Source: Saccoglossus kowalevskii (lineage: Eukaryota > Hemichordata > Enteropneusta > Harrimaniidae). From it: a DNA stretch of 11,869 nucleotides. This document shows, one piece after another, positions 1 through 7,350 of the stretch. The notes under the pieces were generated by a model. The model was given only the letters and a program-made list of their open reading frames with translations, was not told the DNA's origin and ran no database searches. The stretch is from the NCBI RefSeq assembly GCF_000003605.2, contig NW_003137829.1, positions 642,556 through 654,424 of the forward strand, in the 5' to 3' direction. Made by a program: the position numbers and the translations under genes. The first letter of the stretch is position 1. Every line of letters starts with the position of its first letter.

Positions 1-6
1 TTAGTT

Positions 7-398
7 CAGAGCATCTATGTACCAAGTTTCATCAAAATCCAATGAGTGGTTGTTTAGATATCAGTGGAACAGTCATGGAACCACTAAAAAATAGCTAATT
101 ATCATGCAAATTAGGTAATTAATATGCACGGATTTTTACCAAAAATTAATCAAATCTGCGCATATGTTCAGAGCATCTATGTACCAAGTTTCATCAAAAT
201 CCAATGAGTGGTTCTTTAGATATCAGTGGAACAGTCATAGAACAGCTAAAAATTAGCTAATTATCATGCAAATTAGGTAATTAACGAGCATGGATTTTTA
301 CCAAAACCTAATCAAATCTGCGCATTGGCCCAGAGCATCTATGCACCAAGTTTCATCAAAAACCGATGTATGGTTCTTGAGATAGCAGTGGAACAGTC
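7..398. repeat. 162-bp tandem core repeat, about 2.4 copies
   Basis: The unit starts CAGAGCATCTATG at 7, 169 and 331, an exact 162-base spacing each time. Copies differ by scattered substitutions, for example ATGTACC versus ATGCACC and TGGTTGTTTAG versus TGGTTCTTGAG. The third copy breaks off after GGAACAGTCGG, where the microsatellite begins. Confidence 0.93.
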
Positions 399-400
399 GG

Positions 401-450
401 ACACACATACACACATACACACATACACACATACACACATACACACATAC
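401..450. repeat. (ACACATAC)n microsatellite, about 6 units
   Basis: A perfect 8-bp repeat ACACATAC covers 50 bases at the end of the truncated third core repeat. Its position between core repeat and hairpin is characteristic of HINE-type elements. Confidence 0.95.
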
Positions 451-468
451 AGACACACTAACTGCAAA

Positions 469-500
469 GACTCCCATTTTGTGCTTCGCACATGGGAGTC
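469..500. repeat. Terminal hairpin of the Helentron-like element
   Basis: GACTCCCAT (469-477) pairs perfectly with ATGGGAGTC (492-500), and inside it GTGC (481-484) pairs with GCAC (488-491) around a TTC loop, with a 3-nt bulge on one side. This 13-bp stem lies about 10 bases from the presumed element end. It fits the 3' termination hairpin of Helitron/Helentron elements. Confidence 0.85.
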
Positions 501-597
501 AAAAATAAAGTGTGTTCTTTTTAAGTTGTGATCTTTTAAATTTCAGGTTGGCATGCGCCTAATCTTTCGATTCAGTTGTTTACTCTGACAATGTCAA

Positions 598-603
598 TTT
601 AAT
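598..603 (-). promoter_or_regulatory. Candidate poly(A) signal ATTAAA of the Ig-FA gene
   Basis: The minus strand reads ATTAAA about 130 nt downstream of the TAG at 735. It is the commonest variant of the AATAAA hexamer. No exact AATAAA occurs on this strand between the stop and the left edge. The upstream repeat element starts close by, so the 3' UTR is probably short. Confidence 0.35.
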
Positions 604-734
604 TCCATGTATGGCACAAATCGATTGGGCAATGTCATTTAAACATTATTCGATGATTTTTGTCCTGCATTTTCGTCTGATTCGTGTACAGTTTACGTTA
701 TTTTCAGCAAGAACACAGCGCCTTCGGACGTTGC

Positions 735-948
735 CTAATCGCTGTAACTTCCACTGTAGTCATCCCGTGGAGACCACGATTGTTTCTTGTGCTTCTTGTG
801 TTTCTTTCGTTTTTTCTTCTCATCACGACCACCGTAAGAGGGCGACAGGGGCAGAAAGTCACTTTTTATACCCACTGCAAGTTTTGAGCTATCCTCCGCT
901 GCGTCTGTGGTATCATCTCCAGAGCAATCACATGAGCAACTCGCTTTT
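735..948 (-). CDS. Exon 7: cytoplasmic tail and stop
   Basis: The terminal exon codes for residues 453-523 and ends in TAG (737-735). The tail begins with a cysteine cluster next to the membrane (Cys452, 457, 459, 461), a plausible palmitoylation zone. An acidic Ser/Thr stretch follows, then a Lys/His-rich patch EKKKRKKHKKHKKQS (496-510), and finally DDYSGSYSD with two tyrosines. No ITAM, ITIM, TIR, death or kinase domain is visible. The acceptor is TTCATTCACAG. The basic patch could bind acidic phospholipids or act as a nuclear localisation signal if the tail were released; both are inference. Confidence 0.8.
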
Positions 949-3373
949 CTGTGAATGAAATGAAAATGCGTATAATTATTGAGTAAAAAAAAATGTGTAA
1001 AACTATTGTGGTAGTAAAATGTCATTGCATGATTTTGACTTGTGAGCATGATATTATATGTGACCTCTTTCGACAGCAGCCATTGGCTGTTTCCCGCCTC
1101 AAGTGTCATGGCGCGCAAAGCCACAGAAGGCCGGTAACTAGTAAAAGTACATGTACCAGCATTACAATTGGTCCGTCACTTTTTCGTTGCTTGTTCTATT
1201 TCCTTTGGTTGCCTGACTTCAGTGCTCACGCTTTAATTTGTTATCAATTTGCACAGAAACAGCGAGAAATGCTAGAACAGTGCATCTGCAGACTACATGG
1301 TCATGGCGTTATTTAAAGTAATTAAGTCTTGTTTACGGAAAACGAATATTAGAATGTGTTCAAATTACGTCACTTAGTCACGAGCTTTTGGGTCGGAATT
1401 CCGGCCCAGAGCAACAATATGATGATTACTCCTGAGTTACCTGCGTCCTACTTGCAATTCGCAAGGGACGCCGGGAACCAGCAAGTAGCTACCAAAACAG
1501 TTTACGAGGACACGCCCTATATGTGAATCATGATTGCATCAGGGACAAATGAATCGGAACAAAATAAATTCAGTTTTTCTAAAATAACGCAGTCTAATCA
1601 ATCAAATAACAAACAAACAAATCTAGAAGCTTACCCGCATGTGACGGTGGCCAGAATTATCGCAATGATCACGGCGAAACATCCTATTAGGGCCGTAAGA
1701 ATGGCGCCCCATACTTCTTCAGGAGGCGACAGGTAAAATCTGTTGTCTAAAAACATATATAAAAACACTTGTGTTAACAATCGTCTATTCAGAATGCCCC
1801 GACTCGTCACTGGCAAATTAAATGTCAGTCAAATCTCAAGGTATCTCTACATAATATTATTGAAGCTGTACAACTGCGCATTTAAATTAAGGATACAACT
1901 TCCAGTCCCGAAAGCCAGGAAAATGACGGCAAAGGGAACAAAAACGACAAAAACTCTATAGCGTAAGCATTTTCCAGGGAGCCTATACCAGATTAATTTT
2001 TCAGGATAACAATATTTTCTGACAAATTCTAATGACAGTAGATCTCAACCAGCCAGAAACGGCATAACTCTGCCCCGTGGCGTTATTTATTCATATTCCT
2101 ACCTCGTGGGTCTGGGTGGCAGAAGGTGAAGCTGCCTTCCACTCTATTTCTTGTACCGTACTCTACTTGTTTGACATTAATTGCGGGAGTGAAATCGTTA
2201 GCATCGCGGTGCGTCAGGAGAATGAACGCCTCGGTTTCGTCGTCTTTTCGGACGGTGATCATGTCGTACGCGTAAGAAATGACGAACGTCTTGTAAGTTG
2301 AAGAGTCCAGTACCCTTGGAGTCTCGGCAGATACTGTGTCCGTACTAGTACCGATGTAGCGGTGGATGATCGACTTGGTGTTAGAGTCGGCTCCGAGGAT
2401 GATTTCGAAGTAATTCATGCTGCTCTGACTGTATTGAAGGCGGACGACAACGCTACTGGCGGCTTTCACGCTGAACACTAAGTTTCCAGAGTACGATTTA
2501 TGCCCTTCCCAGTCCGGTAGTTGAAAATACATCAGAACTACGCCATCAGTGTCCGTTTCATCGTTAACTACATCACAGTGATCAGTATCTGGGTAAAACA
2601 ATACGTAATCATGAAACAATAAATATTCAGTAACAACCGGGATAAGTCAGGTATCGTACGGGCTCTCATAAAAATGTTCACTCTGAACGTTCAATTGAAA
2701 ATATGTCTGTCTTTTAGAGAATTGTGAGACTTGCACCTTCCACAGGTATTCTATAATCTTGCCCCTTTCTCGTCTTTTATGAAGTTTATTCATCTGATGA
2801 AAATACATGAACACTGCAACTCTGCAACGTCCTATTAACTGAAGGTCAAAAACGAATTGTAATTGATGTATATATATGTAATGATGCTAGTTTCATAAAA
2901 TATGAGAATGATTATTACCTGTGTTTGGAGGAACGTCAATTGAAGTACGTACTGGGAAGAAAAAATAAAACAATCGTATCAGTGTATCAGCCCAGAATTA
3001 ACTGTATGTAACCAGATACATATTCGCGTACAATTTAATTAAAGGTATTATGTTTCATCCTATCATTTAGTACGCTACTGAAGTATAAGTATTTGCCTTC
3101 GAATTCGCACATCGTCGTAAAACCACAGCCTATTTACGGTAGTTCCTCCTCCCGTCAAAACACTATGGCGGTGAGGTGAGATTGTGTGCAAACTTTTTCC
3201 CTTTTTATTTCTTTTTGGGGGGATTGCGTGATGCCCAGCTACGACTATCGGTCATATGCATCTGATCTGCATGTCACGTGTTCAGAGATGTATAACGACG
3301 AATACAATTATTCACGTATGACAATGTTCTTGCTGTACATGATGTATATTAGCTAATTGTTTTAAGATTATTG

Positions 3374-3422
<49 letters not shown>

Positions 3423-6294
3423 TACATGTAATCACCGAACAATTTTTCAAACTTTCCTGTTCATTTCCAGCATCAAGCACAATGAATGTCATCAGTGCCA
3501 TGGTTCTACAATACATATTACGTAATACTTACTGTCAACGTTGATGTCAACTGAAGGCATAGTCTTACTTATCCCATCTACGGTCACCTCTGCGGTGCAT
3601 CTGTACACCCCGGAATCGGACTGCTTGTTTCCCATGAACGCGAGCGTTTGCGTATCGCTCGACATCAACGCATCCGGTATGTCGTCACCGTCCACGTCTA
3701 TTTCACCTCCCGACGGAGAATCTATTAGCTTGCCGTCTTTTTTCCAAGTGATACTACACAAACTCGGGTTCAGTTCGGCGCAAGTACACCAGATGGCGGC
3801 ACCGGAATCGTCACCGTTGGTTACCATGACGCTGTCTGCAGTATCCACTAAAATGAAATACAGTTTGAATTTAGACATCTTACGTTATACTGTAAAACAT
3901 GTTGAAAAAGCGGCATGCAATTTTAGCGAATTGTGGTAAAATGACGTAATAGCGAAATGTTGATTTATCGAATCTCTCTTGTCATTGTCGATTTCTTTGT
4001 TTGGCGGTCATTTTGAATTGAATAAAGCCATTGGGGACATCTTGAATTAGCGAATCAGTTCTCTCGCTAAATTTGCGAAAAAGACATGCTCGCGAAAAAT
4101 ACATGTTTTACAGTATGCTAAGTTGTATCAAAGCGAGGCCCCGCGATCCGTGGGATTGCACCAAGAAGTCACGAGAAATGTAATTTGAATATAACATCCT
4201 TTGCTATGCAGACAAACGTTGGCGGTTGTATTAATGTTCTGTGCTTAAATCTTATTTATACCTGTGTTCTTGAAAAGATGTACTGTCACTAAAAGTTTTA
4301 ATTAACAGTTTGACTTGAATGGGCCTGTGATTGTCAGTCTTTCTGAAGACTTGCCTGCCTTTATAGGACAGAACGTCCCGATGCTAAACATTGTTTCAAT
4401 TCACATCTTTTGAACTATCGCTTTAATTCAAGCGTCGCAAGCCTCCCCGTGCAGGTAATGTACTCGTAAAGAAGCAATAATATATTCACGTCACTTTGAA
4501 CTTTGGTTGACGGTATACATGCACTGGTTACTGGTCGTAATATATGTTAATGTCACTTTTAACTTTATGCACAGTGTGCACGAGTGAATAATCACCTCAA
4601 TAACGGACAGTTCGGGCAGAATAGAACCGACCTGTACAAGGCACGTGTTGTACCACGTGTTGTCCTTCCTTAATATTAATACGCCCGGAATCGCGGCCTA
4701 ACTTCGTTTCAGTCCATTAAGTTCTAAACGATTAAACAGTGAAATCTCAATTTTCTGTGATCACATATTTTGGCAAGAAACGGAATTGCATACTCACCTT
4801 GTACGACGACGATATCCACAGTGTCCGTTTCGACACTGATGGGTTCACCGTCTTTATTTTCACTTTTACAAACCCATCGATGTGTATCCAAGGGGCCTAG
4901 GCTATTCAACTCACTGGTAATCGTTGTTGTACCCGTCGCACGCTCTGACCTCCGCAAGTGACCGACGGCTGGCGAAGGATTCACATCCACGCTTCGCCGT
5001 CTTCTGGCATTTCTCTGCGGTTCCCAATCTTCGTCGATCTCAAAGGACGCATCCATGGTAGCCGATTCAGTTGCTTCACAGGATAGTGTGATACTGTCAC
5101 CGGAATCTAAAATCTGCGTACCACTTGGGATGACTTGTACTGTTTTAAAAATGTAGAATACTCGTTACCCGATGTGCAGCTCGAAATTTTAATCCTAGTT
5201 CATGTTTTGCATTGTAGTTGTAGTTTAAATTATATATATATATTTAAATAAAAAATAGTTGACCAATTATGCAAGTACATTAAAACGATTAAATGGAAGT
5301 TCGCCGCCAGACACAAATGTGCGTTGAATAATTGAAAGTAAAATTATTTTAACCTTAATTTAGTTTGTTTACCGTTTTTCCACAGGCCATTCAAAATACT
5401 CCATTGTATACGAACAAAGCCTTCAGTCAGCGTAAACACTGACGAACGAGGGTAGGTGGGTGGGTTCGACAATACAATGGCTCCTTAGTTACACGGTCAC
5501 GGTTTATGACCTCGTTCGTTCTATTCAATTCAACCCATGACAAACTGTTTTTATTTTACTGGTATCTCTTTGACAACTATTTTTTTTACAACCATATACC
5601 AGATTGCTGGTATCCTAGAATATTGCGTAGTTTGTGTTTGCCGACTGGGGTAGCACACTTAAGGTGGTCAATACAATACAGCGTATCGCCTTACATGTCA
5701 AATCTCGTGAGGATATGAACAAAGGAGCGACACTTATACTTGTATATGAGTTATTGTTTTTTTTAAAGGACGTGACAGTCTTCTCTGGCGACGCCTTATT
5801 CTCACTATTATCCCTAAGTTAATCTCATCAACAACGTGGGAATTTTAACAGAGCAGCTCTTTCCGATTAATAATATCGATCACTTGTGGTCGATGTACCC
5901 ATAGCAGGAAATGATTACAATGTGGGCTATCGAGGAAACATAAACTAGCACAGATCATGACTTTAGATGAATAGTGTAAGCTGTTACCGCATTCAATGGT
6001 CATAATAATTTAAATTATATCGTGGAGAAAGTATATCGCATTGATTGTCAGATTGGTTGATGCGATCAAAGCTACAGCTTACGCTTTATACCAGTGCTAT
6101 GAATCGTTGGTTAACGACCTGCCACACGTTATTTACAAACATATCGATTACAGATCGCATATTTTGAGATCAATAATTACTAAAATATGACTTGCGATAA
6201 CGTAACATGTTACGGATGACTTACCGTACGCCAACACCGTGTAAGCGCTACATATTAGAGCCAAGAATCGCAGCCACAGTGGAAAGGACTCCAT
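735..6294 (-). CDS. Ig-Ig-FA-domain single-pass membrane receptor-like protein, complete 7-exon gene
   Basis: Joining exons 6294-6225, 5139-4798, 3847-3533, 2951-2919, 2588-2103, 1746-1635 and 948-735 gives 1572 nt, which is 523 codons plus TAG with no internal stop. Every intron is GT-AG. Introns 1 to 5 are phase 1 and intron 6 is phase 2. Domain order is: signal peptide (about 1-22), Ig-like domain 1 (24-137), Ig-like domain 2 (138-242), linker (243-253), FA domain (about 270-400), membrane helix (about 427-451) and cytoplasmic tail (452-523). The extracellular part faces out if the signal peptide works, making a type I protein. The FA domain (Pfam Methyltransf_FA type) was named after an arthropod protein and does not itself prove methyltransferase activity. 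In multidomain invertebrate surface proteins I infer a binding role. The ligand and signalling partner are unknown. The gene could have further alternatively used exons, because the phase-1 introns would accept them. I do not recognise a named orthologue. Confidence 0.87.
1443..1471. repeat. Intronic hairpin
   Basis: GCGTCC-TA-CTTGC, a 5-nt loop AATTC, then GCAAG-GGACGC form an 11-bp stem with a 2-nt bulge in the last intron of the Ig-FA gene. Just upstream is a near-perfect 18-bp palindrome around GGAATTCC (1391-1408 region). No function is assigned; it may be a worn transposon end. Confidence 0.6.
1635..1746 (-). CDS. Exon 6: juxtamembrane stalk and transmembrane helix
   Basis: This exon codes for residues 416-452. 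After a short stalk (NRFYLSPPEE) comes an uninterrupted hydrophobic run of about 25 residues, starting VWGAILTALIGCFAVIIAII and ending near Thr451, long enough to span the membrane once. The acceptor is GTTTTTAG; a nearer CAG 6 bases into the exon would shift to a frame with stops, so the upstream site was chosen. The donor GTAAGC gives a phase 2 junction, the first break from the phase-1 series, as expected at the boundary between extracellular modules and the tail. Confidence 0.83.
2103..2588 (-). CDS. Exon 5: farnesoic acid O-methyltransferase-like (FA) domain
   Basis: This 486-nt exon codes for residues 254-415. The family pattern is readable in order: NLVFSVKAASSVVVRL (289-304), YFEIILGADSNTKSIIHR (313-330), VLDSSTYKTFVISY (346-359) with D362-M-I-T-V in the following strand, and a closing INVKQVEYGT segment (390-399). 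These match the strand order of the Methyltransf_FA domain. The only two cysteines in the exon, Cys258 and Cys410, sit at its extreme ends and may close the module with a disulphide. The acceptor is TTTACCCAG and the donor GAG/GTAGGA. The whole domain sits in one phase 1-1 exon. The domain assignment is from my recognition of the pattern, not a profile search. Confidence 0.85.
2919..2951 (-). CDS. Exon 4: 33-nt linker micro-exon
   Basis: A tiny exon coding for the linker IRTSIDVPPNT (residues 243-253) between Ig domain 2 and the FA domain. It is preceded by a strong pyrimidine tract and CCCAG acceptor (TTTTTTCTTCCCAG) and followed by the donor GTAATA, a weaker match than the other donors. It keeps phase 1 on both sides, so including or skipping it leaves the reading frame intact. 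It is supported by splice signals and frame only, since the peptide is too short to match a domain. Confidence 0.66.
3374..3421. repeat. (AAC)16 trinucleotide microsatellite
   Basis: Sixteen perfect AAC units in the intron between the second Ig exon and the linker exon. Perfect arrays of this length are usually polymorphic. Confidence 0.97.
3533..3847 (-). CDS. Exon 3: Ig-like domain 2
   Basis: This 315-nt exon codes for residues 138-242. It has a clear Ig pattern: B-strand Cys158 or Cys160, Trp172 (in ITWKKDGK), and D215-S-G-V-Y-R-C221, the classic DxGxYxC motif. Two additional cysteines (Cys158/160 and Cys168) could form an extra disulphide near the B-C region. An acidic stretch DVDGDD (188-193) resembles a calcium-binding loop but is too short to assign. 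The acceptor is CATTTTAG and the donor GTAAGT. Both ends are phase 1. Confidence 0.88.
3888..4115. mobile_element. TA-flanked MITE in the intron between the Ig exons
   Basis: The ends are perfect inverted repeats, CTGTAAAACATG at 3890-3901 and CATGTTTTACAG at 4102-4113, flanked on both sides by TA. Inside, both ends carry related AGCGAA/TCGCGAA-type motifs in inverse orientation. The 224-bp body has no coding capacity. Size, inverted repeats and TA target duplication point to a Tc1/mariner-type MITE. It lies about 40 nt upstream of the acceptor of the second Ig exon on the minus strand, where branch point and pyrimidine tract are expected. Confidence 0.75.
4478..4566. repeat. Diverged direct repeat in an intron
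   Basis: TAATATATTCACGTCACTTT at about 4478 recurs as TAATATATGTTAATGTCACT at about 4538, each followed by a GAACTTT/TAACTTT block, roughly 60 bases apart. It is a small degenerate duplication in the intron between the Ig exons. Confidence 0.5.
4642..4659. promoter_or_regulatory. Paired CACGTG E-boxes
   Basis: CACGTGTTGTAC is followed at once by CACGTGTTGTCC, two palindromic E-boxes 12 bases apart start to start in the intron between the Ig exons. bHLH proteins bind CACGTG. Any enhancer role is inference and a small chance duplication is possible. Confidence 0.3.
4798..5139 (-). CDS. Exon 2: Ig-like domain 1 with polybasic insert
   Basis: This 342-nt exon codes for residues 24-137. The candidate disulphide cysteines are Cys44 (in TLSCEA) and Cys114 (in HRWVC). 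The usual DxGxYxC signature is altered to D-T-H-R-W-V-C, with His for Gly and Trp for Tyr. Between the cysteines lies a long, Arg-rich stretch (about residues 66-90) containing R69-R70-R71-R72 followed by Ser, which matches a furin-type R-x-R-R site. The acceptor is AAACAG (5142-5140 region) and the donor is AAG/GTGAGT at 4797. Both ends are phase 1. Confidence 0.82.
6225..6294 (-). CDS. Exon 1: start codon and signal peptide
   Basis: The ATG lies in a good eukaryotic context, with A at -3 and G at +4. It opens MESFPLWLRFLALICSAYTV, a short N-terminus followed by a hydrophobic core, typical of a secretory signal peptide. The exon ends after residue 23 plus one base (phase 1) at a consensus GTAAGT donor (6224). 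The single G combines with TA from exon 2 to give Val24. Cleavage is likely around Ala18-Tyr23. An acceptor-like TTGCAG directly before the start leaves open a 5' UTR intron. Confidence 0.82.
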
Positions 6295-6507
6295 TTTCAC
6301 TGCAATCGACTGTGTTGTGTTCGACACTTGGTATCCTGGGAGCGGTGTTTTTTTCTATTGTACGTGTCATCTCAATAGTTACAAAAGCAAGCGAACAACG
6401 TTCCCGAGGTCGAGTTTTATGTCCGAACATATTCCTATATTATGTCTCGTTTATTCATAGATGAGTTGCGGAAAGGGTAGATTCGTTTGAAAACACACTT
6501 TTCGATA
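6295..6507 (-). promoter_or_regulatory. 5' flank and putative promoter/5' UTR of the Ig-FA gene
   Basis: About 210 bases separate the start codon from a MITE. The stretch holds no convincing coding sequence on either strand. A TATA-like AATATAGG and an ATAAA run occur on the minus strand near 6420-6460, but no core promoter can be fixed. If the transcription start is further out, the MITE lies within the promoter or 5' UTR. Confidence 0.3.
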
Positions 6508-6640
6508 TTAAAGGGCGGAAGTCGTCGCGCCGCGTCGTGTTCGATATGAGACTCACAGCGACGTATACAACGCGTGTTAAATACATTGTTTATTTACATG
6601 AAATTCGAACACGCGCTGCGCGACGACCACCGCGCTTTAA
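6508..6640 (+). mobile_element. 125-bp TTAA-flanked MITE, copy 1
   Basis: A 125-bp element (6512-6636) sits between TTAA tetranucleotides. Its ends form imperfect inverted repeats of about 36 bp: AGGGCGGAAGTCGTCGCGCC inward from the left, and AGCGCGGTGGTCGTCGCGCA reading inward from the right. The GC-rich ends contrast with the AT-rich surroundings. A TTAA target suggests a piggyBac-type MITE, though the tips do not show the usual CCC start. It lies about 210 bp upstream of the Ig-FA start codon. Confidence 0.82.
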
Positions 6641-7092
6641 CTTCTGTACATTTATGCTCAACGCCGGACGAGCATCTAAGAACCACTGATTTCAAACGCT
6701 GACCCAAGAAATTTAAAAATACATATAATATGCATGTTATATTATCCCGTGTATATTGTTATTGGTTTAATTAGACAATAAGTCTGCCTATTTCAGGTTT
6801 TTGTCGCCCAGTGAGAAAGGGTACATTATTCATAATAGTTAGGTTTTAAAAGAGCAGTTTTAAAAATGCAGATTTCCGGGTAAAATAGAAAAAACAACAT
6901 AATGTGATATATCTTATGTATATATATTAGACAAAAAGGCCAACAATAAGACAAATTAGATCAAGCCACCCAAGATAACACGACCTACGGCATAACCTAT
7001 GCGTAGAACTTATAGGCAAACATTCAACTGAATCAGGTGATATATTACCGAGGAATGGGCACAGACAAATAAAAATAGAATAAAATAAAAAA
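6641..7092. other. AT-rich intergenic DNA, no gene seen
   Basis: I find no open frame with domain-like content, no splice-flanked exon and no clear repeat. Short AT runs such as TATGTATATATATTAG are the only structure. Confidence 0.6.
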
Positions 7093-7350
7093 GCTGCCAA
7101 TCACTCATTTTTTTCGAATCTCAAAAAATATATGACGTGCATCTGTAACCCAATATATATGATCCTGGTACAAATTTTGAATGCATTCGTTGAGTCCATC
7201 CCAAAAAACTGCTATAAGGAGGAAAATGGCTGCCAATCAGCCGCATTTTATCTAATCGTCACGAAAATCAACATAGATATGTGAATCATCATACATGGAC
7301 TATGTACTAAGTTTGAATGGAATCGGTTAAACCATACCAGAGAAATGGTT
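7093..7350. repeat. Diverged tandem repeat, period about 136 bp, two copies
   Basis: GCTGCCAATCA begins both copies (7093 and 7229). Each continues through an ATATATGA / ATATGTGAATCATCATAC block, then a GGTACAAATTTTGAATG / TGTACTAAGTTTGAATGGAAT block, and ends near CCATCCCAAAAAACTG / CCATACCAGAGAAATGG. Order is preserved but identity is low, so this is an old duplication. The TAC-AAGTTT-AA phrase is shared in style with the 162-bp core repeat at the left edge, suggesting an eroded core repeat of a related element. Confidence 0.65.

Larger units (their letters stand above)
1..510. mobile_element. 3' part of a Helentron-associated (pearl/CvA-like) non-autonomous element
   Basis: Three features occur in order: tandem core repeats of 162 bp (7-168, 169-330, 331 to about 398), an 8-bp microsatellite (401-450), and a perfect-armed hairpin (469-500) followed by a short A-rich tail. 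Core repeats plus microsatellite plus a 3' terminal hairpin is the known layout of HINE/pearl-type elements described in bivalves and other animals, which are mobilised by Helentron (Helitron-like) replicases. The 5' end lies outside the window. Family membership is inferred from architecture, not from a database match. Confidence 0.62.

Noticed and set aside
611-958. 115-codon open frame on the plus strand
   Set aside because: Antisense to the last exon of the Ig-FA gene. The Ser/His/Phe-rich peptide is the mirror of the Lys-rich tail and has no domain.
735-1124. Reading the minus-strand tail as a 129-residue gene starting at 1124
   Set aside because: The part above 948 is intron sequence, an AT-driven peptide lying upstream of a clear TTCATTCACAG acceptor that fits the phase of the transmembrane exon.
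2083-2102. Extending the FA exon to the in-frame stop at 2083
   Set aside because: The GAG/GTAGGA donor at 2102 gives a phase-1 junction into a clear transmembrane exon, and the extension would add only a few residues before a stop.
3541-3939. 132-codon open frame on the plus strand
   Set aside because: It is antisense to the second Ig exon, whose minus-strand reading has Ig motifs and correct splice sites, and it runs on into the MITE.
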